Part shown: positions 33,461 to 43,046 of the stretch, one piece after another
Layout of the letters: each line of letters opens with the position of its first letter
How positions within the stretch are numbered: the stretch's first letter is position 1
Assembly (NCBI RefSeq): GCF_900109935.1
Contig: NZ_FOBV01000007.1
Coordinates: 1-64,000 of the forward strand
Direction of reading: 5' to 3'
Length of the DNA stretch: 64,000 nt
Origin: Chryseobacterium taichungense
GTDB lineage: Bacteria > Bacteroidota > Bacteroidia > Flavobacteriales > Weeksellaceae
Program-made: the position numbers and the translations under genes
Notes under the pieces: model-generated
The model's input: the letters and a program-made list of their open reading frames with translations, nothing else
Told to the model about the DNA's origin: nothing
The model's database searches: none

Positions 33461-34501
33461 ATGCGTTTTTTTAAAATTATAGCCGTATTTATCATTTTGC
33501 TGATTGGAGCTTATGCAGCTTCTATGTATTATTTTGTGGATGAAAGCAAAGATTTTAAAATAGAAAAGGAAATTAATTATCCTGTGGAAAAAGTTTTCAG
33601 TCAATTTAATAACCTGCAGAATTTTACCCGTTGGAATAATTTCTTTACAAGCTCCAAATCTATTGATATTGATTATTATACGCCCTATGAAGGGCAGGGA
33701 AGTTCTATCAGTTATACAGATCCTAAAAACGATACGGACGGCGAAATGTTTCTTCGCTATGAAAACCCTAATAAAACGCTCAGATACCAGCTTTTTGAGG
33801 ATAGAAACGAAAGCCCGACCTTAGTTGATGTTAAATTTAAAGCTGTTGCACCCGAGAAAACAAAAATTACCTGGATTGTACATACCCCAAAATTATCCGT
33901 TTTAAGACGTGTTGAAAATTTCTGGACGGAAGACAGATTTGCAGAAAATATCGACAAGAGTATGGGTAATCTCAACAATGTCTTAGGAAATAAAGTGGAG
34001 AAAGACAATCAGATGGCTGCGATAAAATACGACAGTTTAATGGTTGAAAATGAAGAAGAAAAACTTTTATTAGGTATCAACGTGAGTACTTCAAACAAGA
34101 AGGATGCTCTTTACAAAAATATTGTGATGAATTATAATAAAATTTATAATTATACAACAATGGATTTAGGCAAAAAAGACGATGAATTCGGATTTCCGGT
34201 TCTGATCACGGATGCCGACAATTATAAAGATAAAGAAGTGTCTTATTTTCTTGGAATTCCATTATCTAAAAAGTTTGGACTTACCGATAATAATTTCAGT
34301 TTCAGGACACAAAGCCCTACACAGAATTACGTCATGTATTACAAAGGAAATTATGCAGGAAGAATAAAAGCAATCCAGCAACTTATTCAGAAAGCTAAAA
34401 AGGACGAAATGCGTTTCGGGGATATCAGACAGACCTTTATAGAGCGCCCTACGGAAGATCAGGATGTCAATATGAAACTCTCATTATCAGTATTTAAGTA
34501 A
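33461..34501 (+). CDS. membrane-anchored SRPBCC-domain protein with GyrI-like second half
   Basis: The protein has 346 residues. One N-terminal hydrophobic helix (about 4-26) is followed by an SRPBCC/START-like ligand-binding domain (about 33-180: KEINYPVEKVFSQFNNLQNF and WNNFF, a typical polyketide-cyclase opening) and then by a second domain (about 195-340) that resembles the GyrI-like effector-binding fold. The ligand is unknown. It is probably anchored in the inner membrane with the domains outside the cytoplasm. It is monocistronic between glgC and sucA. Confidence 0.7.
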   Translation: MRFFKIIAVFIILLIGAYAASMYYFVDESKDFKIEKEINYPVEKVFSQFNNLQNFTRWNNFFTSSKSIDIDYYTPYEGQGSSISYTDPKNDTDGEMFLRYENPNKTLRYQLFEDRNESPTLVDVKFKAVAPEKTKITWIVHTPKLSVLRRVENFWTEDRFAENIDKSMGNLNNVLGNKVEKDNQMAAIKYDSLMVENEEEKLLLGINVSTSNKKDALYKNIVMNYNKIYNYTTMDLGKKDDEFGFPVLITDADNYKDKEVSYFLGIPLSKKFGLTDNNFSFRTQSPTQNYVMYYKGNYAGRIKAIQQLIQKAKKDEMRFGDIRQTFIERPTEDQDVNMKLSLSVFK

Positions 34502-34570
34502 ATTCAAAATAATTATTTCTTTTATAGTTTTTTTAATAGTTGCGGGCTGTTCCAAGTCGGTTTTTTTTAT

Positions 34571-34578
34571 TAAATTTG
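34571..34578 (+). promoter_or_regulatory. -7 box for sucA-odhB
   Basis: TAAATTTG matches the consensus and lies 46 bases before the sucA ATG. No clear -33 element was found at normal spacing. Confidence 0.5.
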
Positions 34579-34624
34579 GGGTTTAATTCTATAAACAAAT
34601 TTTAATAACAGATAAACTGTAATA

Positions 34625-37441
34625 ATGGACAGATTTTCATTCCTAAACGCAGCTCATTCTCAATTAATTGAGGATTTATACCAACAGTACTTAAAATTTC
34701 CCGACTCTTTAGAACCATCATGGAAGGCCTTTTTTCAAGGTTTTGATTTTGCATTAGAGAATTACGGAGACGATGATAATATTCAATATACCCAGGCTCC
34801 GGCAGTTTCAGCTCCTGTAGTACAGCAGGCTGCTCAGGCCGCATCAAACGGAGAGGTTCCTGAACACATAAAGAAAGAATTTAAGGTGGTAAACCTTATC
34901 GAAGCGTATAGAACGAGAGGTCATCTGTTTACAAAAACCAATCCTGTAAGAGAAAGAAGACATTATACTCCGACTTTAGATATCGAAAATTTCGGTTTGG
35001 ATAAATCAGATCTGAACACAAAATTCAACTGTGCGGTTGAAACCGGAATGAAAGGTCCTGCAACATTACAGGAACTGATCACGCATTTGGAAAATATCTA
35101 CTGTGATTCTATCGGGGTAGAGTATATGCACATCAACAACGTTGAAGAAAAAGACTTTATCAAGCAATGGCTTCAGGTTAATGAAAACCATCCAAGTCTT
35201 TCAGCGAACGAAAAAACTGAAATTTTATTAAAATTAAATCAGGCCGTAGCGTTTGAAAATTATCTTCATACAAAATTTGTCGGGCAGAAAAGATTCTCCC
35301 TGGAAGGAGGGGAAACCCTTATTCCTGCGTTGGACCAATTGATCACAAGATCTTCCCAATTAGGCGTGGATGAAGTGGTTTTAGGAATGGCCCACAGAGG
35401 AAGGCTGAATGTGCTGACCAATATTTTCGGGAAATCATATAAGCAGATCTTCTCGGAATTTGAAGGAAAAGAATTTGAAGAAGACGTATTCTCAGGAGAC
35501 GTTAAATACCACCTGGGATCATCAAAAAAAATCAAGACGGCTTCCGGTGAGGAAGTTTCGATCAATTTAACACCCAACCCGTCTCACCTTGAAACGGTAG
35601 CCGCCCTTGTAGAAGGAATCTGCCGTGCAAAAGTGGATGATAAATACAAAGGAGATTATTCTAAAATTTTGCCGATCGTTATCCACGGTGACGGTGCTAT
35701 TGCAGGACAGGGTATTGCTTATGAGGTAGCTCAGATGATGACTTTGGAAGGATACAGAACTGGAGGAACAGTTCATATTGTGGTAAATAACCAGGTTTCC
35801 TTCACAACGAACTATATGGACGCGAGATCTTCTACCTATTGTACAGACATCGCAAAAGTTACGGAATCTCCTGTAATGCACGTAAATGCTGATGATGCGG
35901 AAGCGGTTGTACACGCGATTCATTTCGCAGCTGATTTCAGATCGAAGTTCGGTAAAGACGTATACATCGATTTGTTGGGGTACAGAAAGTACGGTCATAA
36001 TGAAGGTGATGAGCCAAGATTCACGCAGCCTAACCTTTATAAAATCATCTCAAAACATCCGAATCCAAGAGAAATTTATAAAGATCAGTTGTTAAAAGAT
36101 AGTGTAACTTCAAACGATGTTATCGCTAAAATGGAAACTGAATTCAAGGCGTTGTTGGATAAAGATTTTGATGCATCCAAAGAAATTGAAAAAAATGTAA
36201 TGGATGTATTTATGGCAGATGACTGGACCAATTATCCGATTGGTAAAAGAGGTGCTGTTCAGGAACCTGTTGATACAAAATATGATCTGGAAAAGCTGAA
36301 GGAGCTGGCGATTAAAATGTCTACTCTTCCTGCTGATAAGAAGTTTTTAAATAAAATCACAAGACTTTTCGAAAACAGAATTAAAGCGATTGAAGGAAAC
36401 TCATTAGACTGGGCTCTTGGAGAATGGCTCGCTTATGCAACGCTTTTAGTAGAAGGTCATAATGTAAGAATTTCAGGTGAGGACGTAGAAAGAGGGACTT
36501 TCTCACACCGACATGCCGTTGTGAAAACTGAAGATACTGAAGAAGAATACATCCCGCTAAGACACGTTTCAGAAAATAGATTTGATGTTTACAATTCTCA
36601 CCTTTCAGAATATGGTGTTCTTGGATTCGATTATGGATATGCTATGGCTTCTCCTAATACATTGACGATTTGGGAAGCTCAATTCGGAGATTTCGTAAAC
36701 GGAGCTCAAATTATTGTAGATCAATATCTGGCAGCTGCAGAAGAAAAATGGAAAATTCAGGACGGGCTGGTAATGTTATTACCTCACGGTTCAGAAGGAC
36801 AAGGGGCAGAGCACTCTTCCGCAAGACTCGAGAGATTCTTAACACTTTGTGCTAATGAAAATATGGTCGTGGCAAACATTACCTCTCCGGCAAACTATTT
36901 CCATTTATTAAGAAGACAATTGAAATGGTCATTCAGAAAACCTTTGATTGTTATGAGCCCGAAATCACTATTAAGACATCCAAAAGTGGTTTCTCCTTTG
37001 GAAGATTTTGCAACAGGAAGCTTCCAGCCAATCTTAGATGATCCGGCTGCAGATCCTAAGAAAATTGAAAAATTAGTGCTTTGTTCAGGTAAATTGTATT
37101 TCGAATTATTGGCTAAAAAAGAAGAATTAAATGCTGAAAACATTGCCTTGGTAAGATTTGAGCAGTTATATCCTCTTCAGACAGATGCGATCGAAGCAAT
37201 CTTCAGTAAATATGAAAATAAAAAAGAGATCGTTTGGGCTCAGGAAGAACCTGAAAATATGGGTGCATGGTCTTACATCTTAAGAAACTTCAGAGATACA
37301 GGAATTCAGGTAATTGCTCCTGTTCCAAGTGGTGCTCCGGCTCCGGGAAGTCACAAAATGTTTGAAAAAAATCAAAATGGAGTAATCAACAGAGTATTCG
37401 ACAGAGATGATGCTCCGGCAAAAAGACCGGTAACCGCTTAA
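34625..37441 (+). CDS. sucA: 2-oxoglutarate dehydrogenase E1 component
   Basis: The protein has 938 residues, normal for the thiamine diphosphate E1. The N-terminal 40 residues are the E2-binding arm (FLNAAHSQLIEDLYQQYLKF), followed by RGHLFTKTNPV, the substrate and cofactor sites GMAHRGRLNVL, HLGSSKKIKT, NPSHLE, IHGDGAIAGQG and NNQVSFTT, then the transketolase-like half (SEYGVLGFDYGYAMASPN, LLPHGSEGQGAEHSSARLER). It decarboxylates 2-oxoglutarate and passes the succinyl group to the lipoyl arm of E2 in the TCA cycle. odhB follows after 105 bases that include a short heptamer-periodic run, so the two are probably co-transcribed. Confidence 0.95.
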   Translation: MDRFSFLNAAHSQLIEDLYQQYLKFPDSLEPSWKAFFQGFDFALENYGDDDNIQYTQAPAVSAPVVQQAAQAASNGEVPEHIKKEFKVVNLIEAYRTRGHLFTKTNPVRERRHYTPTLDIENFGLDKSDLNTKFNCAVETGMKGPATLQELITHLENIYCDSIGVEYMHINNVEEKDFIKQWLQVNENHPSLSANEKTEILLKLNQAVAFENYLHTKFVGQKRFSLEGGETLIPALDQLITRSSQLGVDEVVLGMAHRGRLNVLTNIFGKSYKQIFSEFEGKEFEEDVFSGDVKYHLGSSKKIKTASGEEVSINLTPNPSHLETVAALVEGICRAKVDDKYKGDYSKILPIVIHGDGAIAGQGIAYEVAQMMTLEGYRTGGTVHIVVNNQVSFTTNYMDARSSTYCTDIAKVTESPVMHVNADDAEAVVHAIHFAADFRSKFGKDVYIDLLGYRKYGHNEGDEPRFTQPNLYKIISKHPNPREIYKDQLLKDSVTSNDVIAKMETEFKALLDKDFDASKEIEKNVMDVFMADDWTNYPIGKRGAVQEPVDTKYDLEKLKELAIKMSTLPADKKFLNKITRLFENRIKAIEGNSLDWALGEWLAYATLLVEGHNVRISGEDVERGTFSHRHAVVKTEDTEEEYIPLRHVSENRFDVYNSHLSEYGVLGFDYGYAMASPNTLTIWEAQFGDFVNGAQIIVDQYLAAAEEKWKIQDGLVMLLPHGSEGQGAEHSSARLERFLTLCANENMVVANITSPANYFHLLRRQLKWSFRKPLIVMSPKSLLRHPKVVSPLEDFATGSFQPILDDPAADPKKIEKLVLCSGKLYFELLAKKEELNAENIALVRFEQLYPLQTDAIEAIFSKYENKKEIVWAQEEPENMGAWSYILRNFRDTGIQVIAPVPSGAPAPGSHKMFEKNQNGVINRVFDRDDAPAKRPVTA

Positions 37442-37450
37442 ATTTAAATA

Positions 37451-37478
37451 GAAGTTAGATATTAGAAGTTAGAAATGA
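37451..37478. repeat. degenerate heptamer run between sucA and odhB
   Basis: Four successive 7-base words are GAAGTTA, GATATTA, GAAGTTA and GAAATGA. They keep phase exactly and share the pattern GAnRTTA. Confidence 0.6.
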
Positions 37479-37546
37479 TTCTTTATTCTTTTATCCATTT
37501 TCTTAAAGTCCAAAAAATTAAAAATTAAAAAAATAAAAAATACGAT

Positions 37547-38806
37547 ATGTCAGTTTTAGAAATGAAAGTTCCTTCACCGGGCGAATCAATTACGGAAGTT
37601 GAAATTGCAACTTGGCTTGTAAAAGATGGTGATTATGTAGAAAAAGATCAACCAATCGCTGAAGTAGATTCAGATAAAGCGACTCTTGAATTGCCTGCTG
37701 AACAAAGTGGTGTTATCACTTTAAAAGCTGAAGAAGGTGATGTAGTACAGGTAGGACAAGTGGTTTGTTTAATCGATATGGATGCTGCAAAACCTTTAGG
37801 AAACTCGGCTCCTGCTGCTGAGGCTCCAAAACAGGAAGAAGCTCCGAAAGCGGCTGAACCGACTAAACAAGAGGCTCCAAAACCTGCCGCTCAGCCAGCT
37901 GCTGCGACTCAAACGTATGCAACAGGTGCTCCTTCTCCTGCAGCTAAAAAGATCCTTGACGAAAAAGGTATTGATGCCGGACAGGTTTCAGGAAGCGGAA
38001 GAGATGGAAGAATCACAAAATCTGACGCAGAATTGGCGGCTGTTCCAGCATTAGGAGGAAACCCGGTTACTGCTACCGGTTCAAGATCTACGACAACAAC
38101 AAAACTTTCAGTTCTTAGAAGAAAAATCGCACAGAGATTGGTTTCTGTAAAAAATGAAACAGCGATGTTAACGACTTTCAACGAGGTTGACATGTCCGAA
38201 ATCTTTAGACTGAGAAAACAATATAAAGAAGAATTTGCTCAGAAACACGGTGTAGGGCTTGGTTTCATGTCTTTCTTCACCAAAGCGGTTACCAGAGCAT
38301 TACAGATGTATCCGGATGTAAATGCATCGATCGACGGTGATTTCAAAGTAAACTATGATTTCTGTGATATTTCAATTGCGGTTTCAGGCCCTAAAGGATT
38401 AATGGTTCCTGTGTTGAGAAATGCTGAAAATATGTCTTTTGCAAGCGTTGAAGCAAATATTAAAGATTTAGCTACAAAAGTAAGAGACGGGAAAATTACT
38501 GTTGACGAAATGACAGGTGGTACATTTACTATTACAAATGGTGGTACTTTCGGGTCTATGATGTCTACCCCGATCATCAACCCTCCTCAATCTGCGATCT
38601 TAGGAATGCACAATATCATCCAGAGACCGGTAGCGGTTGACGGGCAGGTGGTAATTCGTCCGATGATGTATGTAGCAATGTCTTATGACCATAGAATTAT
38701 CGACGGAAAAGAATCTGTAGGGTTCCTGGTTGCTGTAAAAGAAGCCATCGACAATCCGGTAGGTATTTTAATGAATGGTGACGAAAGAAAAGGCTTAGGC
38801 TTATAA
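37547..38806 (+). CDS. odhB: dihydrolipoyllysine succinyltransferase, 2-oxoglutarate dehydrogenase E2
   Basis: The protein has 419 residues. Residues about 1-77 form the lipoyl domain with the attachment lysine in [13 protein letters not shown] (Lys44). An Ala/Pro/Glu-rich linker follows, then the E1/E3-binding domain (about 122-160: [20 protein letters not shown]) and the catalytic domain with the acyltransferase signature [12 protein letters not shown] near 373-384. It transfers succinyl groups to CoA. It follows sucA and is closed by a terminator. A second E2 gene in this window (44648-45961) belongs to another 2-oxoacid dehydrogenase. Confidence 0.95.
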   Translation: MSVLEMKVPSPGESITEVEIATWLVKDGDYVEKDQPIAEVDSDKATLELPAEQSGVITLKAEEGDVVQVGQVVCLIDMDAAKPLGNSAPAAEAPKQEEAPKAAEPTKQEAPKPAAQPAAATQTYATGAPSPAAKKILDEKGIDAGQVSGSGRDGRITKSDAELAAVPALGGNPVTATGSRSTTTTKLSVLRRKIAQRLVSVKNETAMLTTFNEVDMSEIFRLRKQYKEEFAQKHGVGLGFMSFFTKAVTRALQMYPDVNASIDGDFKVNYDFCDISIAVSGPKGLMVPVLRNAENMSFASVEANIKDLATKVRDGKITVDEMTGGTFTITNGGTFGSMMSTPIINPPQSAILGMHNIIQRPVAVDGQVVIRPMMYVAMSYDHRIIDGKESVGFLVAVKEAIDNPVGILMNGDERKGLGL

Positions 38807-38835
38807 TCTTAGAAAAGAATTATAGTATAAATTTT

Positions 38836-38863
38836 AATCTCGCCCCAAAAAGGCGAGATTTTT
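38836..38863 (+). terminator. terminator after odhB
   Basis: AATCTCGCC at 38836-38844 pairs with GGCGAGATT at 38852-38860, followed by further T residues. Confidence 0.85.
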
Positions 38864-38886
38864 GTATATTTTTAGAAAATACCAAG

Positions 38887-39276
38887 ATGATGTTTTCAAA
38901 AATGACCTCTAATATCAAAGTTTCAGTAATACCTGAATATGATAGCAAAAACAGTTATCCGTCTGAAAACAGGTACGTTTTCAAATACAATATAACGATC
39001 GAAAATGACGGAAATTTTCCTATAAAAATCCTTAAACGAAAATGGCTTATTTTTGATGTGGGATTTGGTTACACAGAAATTATCGGAGATGGAGTAATCG
39101 GGCTTACTCCTGAAATTTCCATTAATGAAAATTTCGCGTATTTTTCAAATGTGATGTTACGTTCCGGAGTAGGAAATATGAGCGGAAAATACCTCGTGAG
39201 AAACATGGAAACTCAGGAAAATTTTGAAATTGATATTCCTAAATTTAATTTATTATCGGAAGTTTTAAGCAACTAA
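38887..39276 (+). CDS. apaG: ApaG-family protein
   Basis: The protein has 129 residues if the first of three nearby ATGs (38887, 38890, 38902) is used; the conserved part begins near SNIKVSVIPEY. It is a single FnIII-like ApaG domain: NRYVFKYNITIENDGNFPIKI followed by LKRKWLIFD, then GDGVIGLTPEISINENFAYF and SGVGNMSGKYLV. ApaG has been tied to cobalt and magnesium efflux and to diadenosine tetraphosphate metabolism, with no settled mechanism. Its stop codon directly abuts the stop of the convergent exonuclease gene. Confidence 0.88.
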   Translation: MMFSKMTSNIKVSVIPEYDSKNSYPSENRYVFKYNITIENDGNFPIKILKRKWLIFDVGFGYTEIIGDGVIGLTPEISINENFAYFSNVMLRSGVGNMSGKYLVRNMETQENFEIDIPKFNLLSEVLSN

Positions 39277-39831
39277 TTAAAGCTTTTTGATCTTAGGTTT
39301 CATATAGTCTGCAATTTCTTCATTTGTTGTAAGAAACAGTTTTTCAAAAGCTAATAAGGATATTTTAGCGCAAACCTCTGCATCATCGCCTGCTCTGTGA
39401 TGATTAAAGTTTAACTGATGGTATTCTGCCAAATTTTTTAATCCATATCTCGGTAAATAGTTCCATGATTTTTTTGCCAGTTGAATACTGCACAAATAAT
39501 TAAGTTTCGGCGTAAACATTCCATAGTGATTAAGGCATCCTCGCAAAACTCCGGCATCAAAACCTGCATTGTGAGCAATCATTAAAGTGCCGTACATCAT
39601 TTCTTCCACTTCATACCAGATTTCGTCAAATGTTGGAGCATCTTTTACATCGTCAGGCAAAATTCCGTGAACATCTACATTAAAAGGGCTAAAATAAGGA
39701 AAACTTGGCGGTTTGATAAGCCACGTCTTTGTTTCTACAATCTTAGAATTCTGTACAATACATACGCCCAACTCACATGCGGAATTTCGCTCGTGAGTAG
39801 CCGTTTCAAAATCTATTGCACAAAAATCCAT
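39277..39831 (-). CDS. DnaQ-like 3'-5' exonuclease (DEDDh)
   Basis: The protein has 184 residues. ExoI is CAIDFETATHERNSACELG, with Asp7 and Glu9 as metal ligands; ExoII is LMIAHNAGFDAGVL with Asp near residue 92; ExoIII ends HHRAGDDAEVCAKI, with His and Asp of the DEDDh type. It should degrade single-stranded nucleic acid from the 3' end, in repair or RNA turnover. It ends exactly where the convergent apaG ends, and lies 4 bases downstream of the secreted protein gene. Confidence 0.88.
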   Translation of the reverse strand: MDFCAIDFETATHERNSACELGVCIVQNSKIVETKTWLIKPPSFPYFSPFNVDVHGILPDDVKDAPTFDEIWYEVEEMMYGTLMIAHNAGFDAGVLRGCLNHYGMFTPKLNYLCSIQLAKKSWNYLPRYGLKNLAEYHQLNFNHHRAGDDAEVCAKISLLAFEKLFLTTNEEIADYMKPKIKKL

Positions 39832-39835
39832 AATG

Positions 39836-40444
39836 CTACGTTGTTATTTTGAAAAATGTTGTATTTCTGTTGGTCGCCACTTTTGTGATATTGATAATTA
39901 CATCTTTAAATTTATCTTTTAAAGTATTAACATCAAAATGATCGTTATCAGTAATGGTAATAATGAAACTTTTAATGATATTCTTTCTTTCAGGGGTATC
40001 AATTGTTTCTGTAAGGATACTTCCGTGCGTCACTTTTTCGCTGATATATTTACTAATATTTTCAACAGTATTTTTGTCAGCATTTTTATTTATTTCTATA
40101 CGAAATCTTCCTCCATGAATTCCCTCCTGAAGTCTTACCAGATAAACGGAACCTTTTTTAAAGCTTACTTTTCTTTTACGATCAATCTTTTCAGTAATAT
40201 CATTTAATGACATAACCTTTTTAGATACAGGCTTTTCTTTTTCCAGGTCAATATTATCCACAAGATCACGGAACGAATAAATTTCAATATTTACGACGTC
40301 CGAATCTTTTATATTTTCTGAACCTTTTTCTGTTATTATACGGTAACTGTAGCTTTTATCAATTGCAGACCACGCATTTTTTTGCGAAAATGAATACTGG
40401 AAAATGAGCAAAAATAACAGCAGCGATATTGGAGTTGTTTTCAT
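39836..40444 (-). CDS. secreted protein of unknown function
   Basis: The protein has 202 residues with a clear signal peptide (MKTTPISLLLFLLIFQYSFS, cleaved before Q). The mature part is lysine-rich with alternating strand-like segments and has no recognised motif. Its ATG overlaps the stop codon of the glycosyltransferase gene by 1 base (TAATG), which implies translational coupling, so a role at the cell envelope alongside the glycosyltransferase and acyltransferase is possible. Confidence 0.72.
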   Translation of the reverse strand: MKTTPISLLLFLLIFQYSFSQKNAWSAIDKSYSYRIITEKGSENIKDSDVVNIEIYSFRDLVDNIDLEKEKPVSKKVMSLNDITEKIDRKRKVSFKKGSVYLVRLQEGIHGGRFRIEINKNADKNTVENISKYISEKVTHGSILTETIDTPERKNIIKSFIITITDNDHFDVNTLKDKFKDVIINITKVATNRNTTFFKITT

Positions 40445-41412
40445 TATAAAAAATGTTTAAAAATCAACCATTTTGATTGATAAAAATTATGTTTTTGGTA
40501 CTTCTGACGTCTTTTCCATGTCCCCGGAATTTGAGTGTAAAAAGCAAAATGTGCTTTTCCTACAGCCCAGAAATGTGATATTCCATATTTGTAGCCAAAA
40601 TATACAGCAGCCAATCCGTCAAGAACGAGTCTGGCAAATATAACGGCAATCATATTTGGAAAGGGCATATTTTTTAAGAGCATAGAAAGATTATTCCGCA
40701 TATTCAGGAAAGTTTTCTTTGCACTTTGTTTATTTAATGTTCCGCCACCCACATGATAAATTGTTGATTTTCCTGTATAAAAAATCTTTTTTCCGGAATT
40801 AATTAATCTCCAGCAAAGATCAATCTCTTCCTGATGAGCAAAAAATCTTTCATCAAAGCCTTCTTGCTCCCAGAAATCTTTTGATCTTATAAACAGACAA
40901 CATCCAGAGGCCCAAAAAATCTCCGTTTCATCATTGTATTGCCCATGATCTTCTTCGATATCATCAAAAATTCTCCCTCTGCAATACGGGTATCCTAAAT
41001 TATCAATTAAACCACCCGCAGCACCTGCAAACTCAAAATAATTCTTTCTGTCATAAGACAAAATTTTTGGCTGGATTGCTGATATTTCAGGATTTCTTTC
41101 AAACAGAGTCAGTACTGGTTCTAGCCAATGTTCGGTGACTTCCACATCAGAATTGAGCAAACAATATATTTCACTTTGAATATGTTTTAATCCTTCATTA
41201 TAACCACCCGCAAAACCGTAATTTTTATCATTTTTAATAACTTTCACTTCAGGGAAATTATTCTGTAAAAAATCAATGGAATCATCTGTAGAAAGATTAT
41301 CGATCACATAAATATTAGATTGCTGGGAAAACCTTACTATCCCTGGAAGAAATTTTTCAAGCCAGGATTTTCCGTTCCAGTTTAATATAACGACAGCTAA
41401 TTTTTTCGGCAT
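40444..41412 (-). CDS. family 2 glycosyltransferase
   Basis: The protein has 322 residues. It is a GT-A fold enzyme: LAVVILNWNGKSWLEKFLPG at the N terminus, VIDNLSTDDSIDFL with the nucleotide-binding Asp, NKNYGFAGGYNEGL-like (here DKNYGFAGGYNEGL), LLNSDVEVTEHWL as the metal-binding DxD-like site and WASGCCLFIRSKDFWE followed by FFAHQEEIDLCWR near the acceptor site. It resembles rhamnosyltransferase-like GT2 proteins. Its start lies 3 bases after the acyltransferase stop, so the pair probably modifies a lipid-linked glycan or lipopolysaccharide. Confidence 0.88.
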   Translation of the reverse strand: MPKKLAVVILNWNGKSWLEKFLPGIVRFSQQSNIYVIDNLSTDDSIDFLQNNFPEVKVIKNDKNYGFAGGYNEGLKHIQSEIYCLLNSDVEVTEHWLEPVLTLFERNPEISAIQPKILSYDRKNYFEFAGAAGGLIDNLGYPYCRGRIFDDIEEDHGQYNDETEIFWASGCCLFIRSKDFWEQEGFDERFFAHQEEIDLCWRLINSGKKIFYTGKSTIYHVGGGTLNKQSAKKTFLNMRNNLSMLLKNMPFPNMIAVIFARLVLDGLAAVYFGYKYGISHFWAVGKAHFAFYTQIPGTWKRRQKYQKHNFYQSKWLIFKHFL

Positions 41413-41415
41413 TTA

Positions 41416-42303
41416 TTACTCAATTTTTTCAGAATCAAAGTTTTTGATGGAATCCTGATATTTCCACTTTCTGTGCGACCAAAGATAATTATCTGGACGT
41501 TTATGAATTGTATTTTCCAACAATTTATGGAATTTTTTTACCACTTCATGCTCTACAAATTTTTCTCCGTCAGGATAGATTCTGTGATAATTAACCTGGT
41601 AAAATCCACGCTTTACTTTTTTCATTTCACAATAAATGAATGCAAGATCCATTTTTGTCGCCAATCGGTCGTAGCCGGTAAATACAGGCGTTCTTTGATT
41701 CAGGAAATTTAATCCGTATGTGATATGTGCAAAATGTGGCGTCTGGTCGGCAACAAACATGTAGGCGGAACTTCCGTCATTTTTAGATCGTACGATATTT
41801 AAAATAACTTCTTTAGCTTCCAGAGCCTCATTCCCGAACTTGTTGCGTACATTTTTCATCTGGTTTTCCCAAAAATCACTGTTTACCTTTCTGTATACAG
41901 GATGGCAGTGATCCTGGGGAATTATAGTTGCCAGTGCATTGATCCATTCCCAATTAAAAACATGTCCGGCGAGCAATATAATATTTTTCCCTTCCTCTTT
42001 TGCCTCATGAAAAACTTCCTGATTGATGTGCTGCATTCTTACCCTTGACTCGGTTTCTGAGATACTGAAGGATTTGATGGTTTCAACCAGATAATCTGAA
42101 AAATTGCGGTAGAACTTCTTTCTTATTTTATCAATTTCCTCATCTGATTTTTCAGGAAATGAATTCTTTAAATTCTTTGTAATAACATTTTTACGATAGC
42201 CCACAATATAGCAGTTCAGAAAAAACATTATATCCGAAAAGAGATATAAGATTTTCAGCGGCAGCTTAGAAATTAAGTATAATATTTTGATTAAAAAATT
42301 CAT
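41416..42303 (-). CDS. LpxL/HtrB-type lysophospholipid or lipid A acyltransferase
   Basis: The protein has 295 residues with an N-terminal hydrophobic segment (about 5-35). The acyltransferase motif is LLAGHVFNWEWINAL, where His and Glu form the HxxxxxE variant seen in lipid A late acyltransferases, followed by VYRKVNSDFWENQM, FVADQTPHF and FTGYDRLATKMDLAFIYCEM. It should add a fatty acyl chain to a lipid A precursor or similar lipid at the inner membrane. It is the first gene of a three-gene unit with the glycosyltransferase and the secreted protein. Confidence 0.88.
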   Translation of the reverse strand: MNFLIKILYLISKLPLKILYLFSDIMFFLNCYIVGYRKNVITKNLKNSFPEKSDEEIDKIRKKFYRNFSDYLVETIKSFSISETESRVRMQHINQEVFHEAKEEGKNIILLAGHVFNWEWINALATIIPQDHCHPVYRKVNSDFWENQMKNVRNKFGNEALEAKEVILNIVRSKNDGSSAYMFVADQTPHFAHITYGLNFLNQRTPVFTGYDRLATKMDLAFIYCEMKKVKRGFYQVNYHRIYPDGEKFVEHEVVKKFHKLLENTIHKRPDNYLWSHRKWKYQDSIKNFDSEKIE

Positions 42304-42340
42304 AAAACAGGCAAATTTACGGATAATAAAAATATGGTTG

Positions 42341-42348
42341 TATTTTTG
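42341..42348 (+). promoter_or_regulatory. -7 box for the thioredoxin-like gene
   Basis: TATTTTTG matches TAnnTTTG and lies 34 bases before the ATG at 42383. Confidence 0.5.
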
Positions 42349-42382
42349 CTTGCAAATAGTATTATTTTTTTAATTTTATATT

Positions 42383-42952
42383 ATGAAAAAGTTATCATTA
42401 ATAGGTTTTCTGGGATTAAGCGTTTTTGCTTTTTCTCAAAATATAAAGCCGGCCGACGATAAAGTGAATACTGATAAAACATTATTGGTACAAACTGATC
42501 ATTCAGAATTGGACGCAAAAAAGAAAGCAGCAGAAGAAAAGGCAAAATTACCGAAGCCGTATGATCCGAAAGCTGATGCTGAAAAAGATATTCAGAATCT
42601 TATTGTTAAAGCAAAAAAAGAGAAAAAGAATATAATGATCCAGGCTGGTGGAAACTGGTGTATCTGGTGCTTGAGATTCAACCAGTTTGTACAAACGACA
42701 CCGGAGCTGAAGAAGCTCGTTGATGCAAATTACGAGTATTACCACTTAAATTATTCGCCTGAAAATAAGAATGAAAAGATTTTTGCCAAATATGGTAATC
42801 CTGGAGACAAATTCGGGTATCCTGTGTTCATTATTCTAGATAAAAATGGTAAGATGATCCATGTTCAGCAAAGCGACGTATTGGAAGAAGGAAAGGGGTA
42901 CAGTCTTGAGAAAACAAAAGAGTTTTTTAAGCAATGGGCTCCAAAGTCATAA
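42383..42952 (+). CDS. periplasmic thioredoxin-like protein
   Basis: The protein has 189 residues. A signal peptide (MKKLSLIGFLGLSVFAFS, then Q) is followed by a Lys/Ala-rich linker and a thioredoxin fold (about 75-185). The redox site is GGNWCIWCLRFNQ, a CxxC with aromatic and Ile residues between the cysteines, as in Thioredoxin_7 (DsbD-gamma-like) proteins. A cis-proline is likely in KFGYPVFIILDKNG. It probably handles disulfides in the periplasm. It is monocistronic and ends in a terminator shared with the ribosomal operon. Confidence 0.85.
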   Translation: MKKLSLIGFLGLSVFAFSQNIKPADDKVNTDKTLLVQTDHSELDAKKKAAEEKAKLPKPYDPKADAEKDIQNLIVKAKKEKKNIMIQAGGNWCIWCLRFNQFVQTTPELKKLVDANYEYYHLNYSPENKNEKIFAKYGNPGDKFGYPVFIILDKNGKMIHVQQSDVLEEGKGYSLEKTKEFFKQWAPKS

Positions 42953-42998
42953 AAACTTAAATTGGGATTTATTCTCGTTATTTATTGAGTAAAAACAA

Positions 42999-43023
42999 AA
43001 ACCACTTCAATTTGAAGTGGTTT
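42999..43023. terminator. bidirectional terminator between the thioredoxin-like gene and rplI
   Basis: AAACCACTTCAA at 42999-43010 and TTGAAGTGGTTT at 43012-43023 form a 12-bp stem. Both sides are T-rich on the relevant strand. Confidence 0.85.
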
Positions 43024-43046
43024 GTATTTTGTAAAAGTCTTATAAA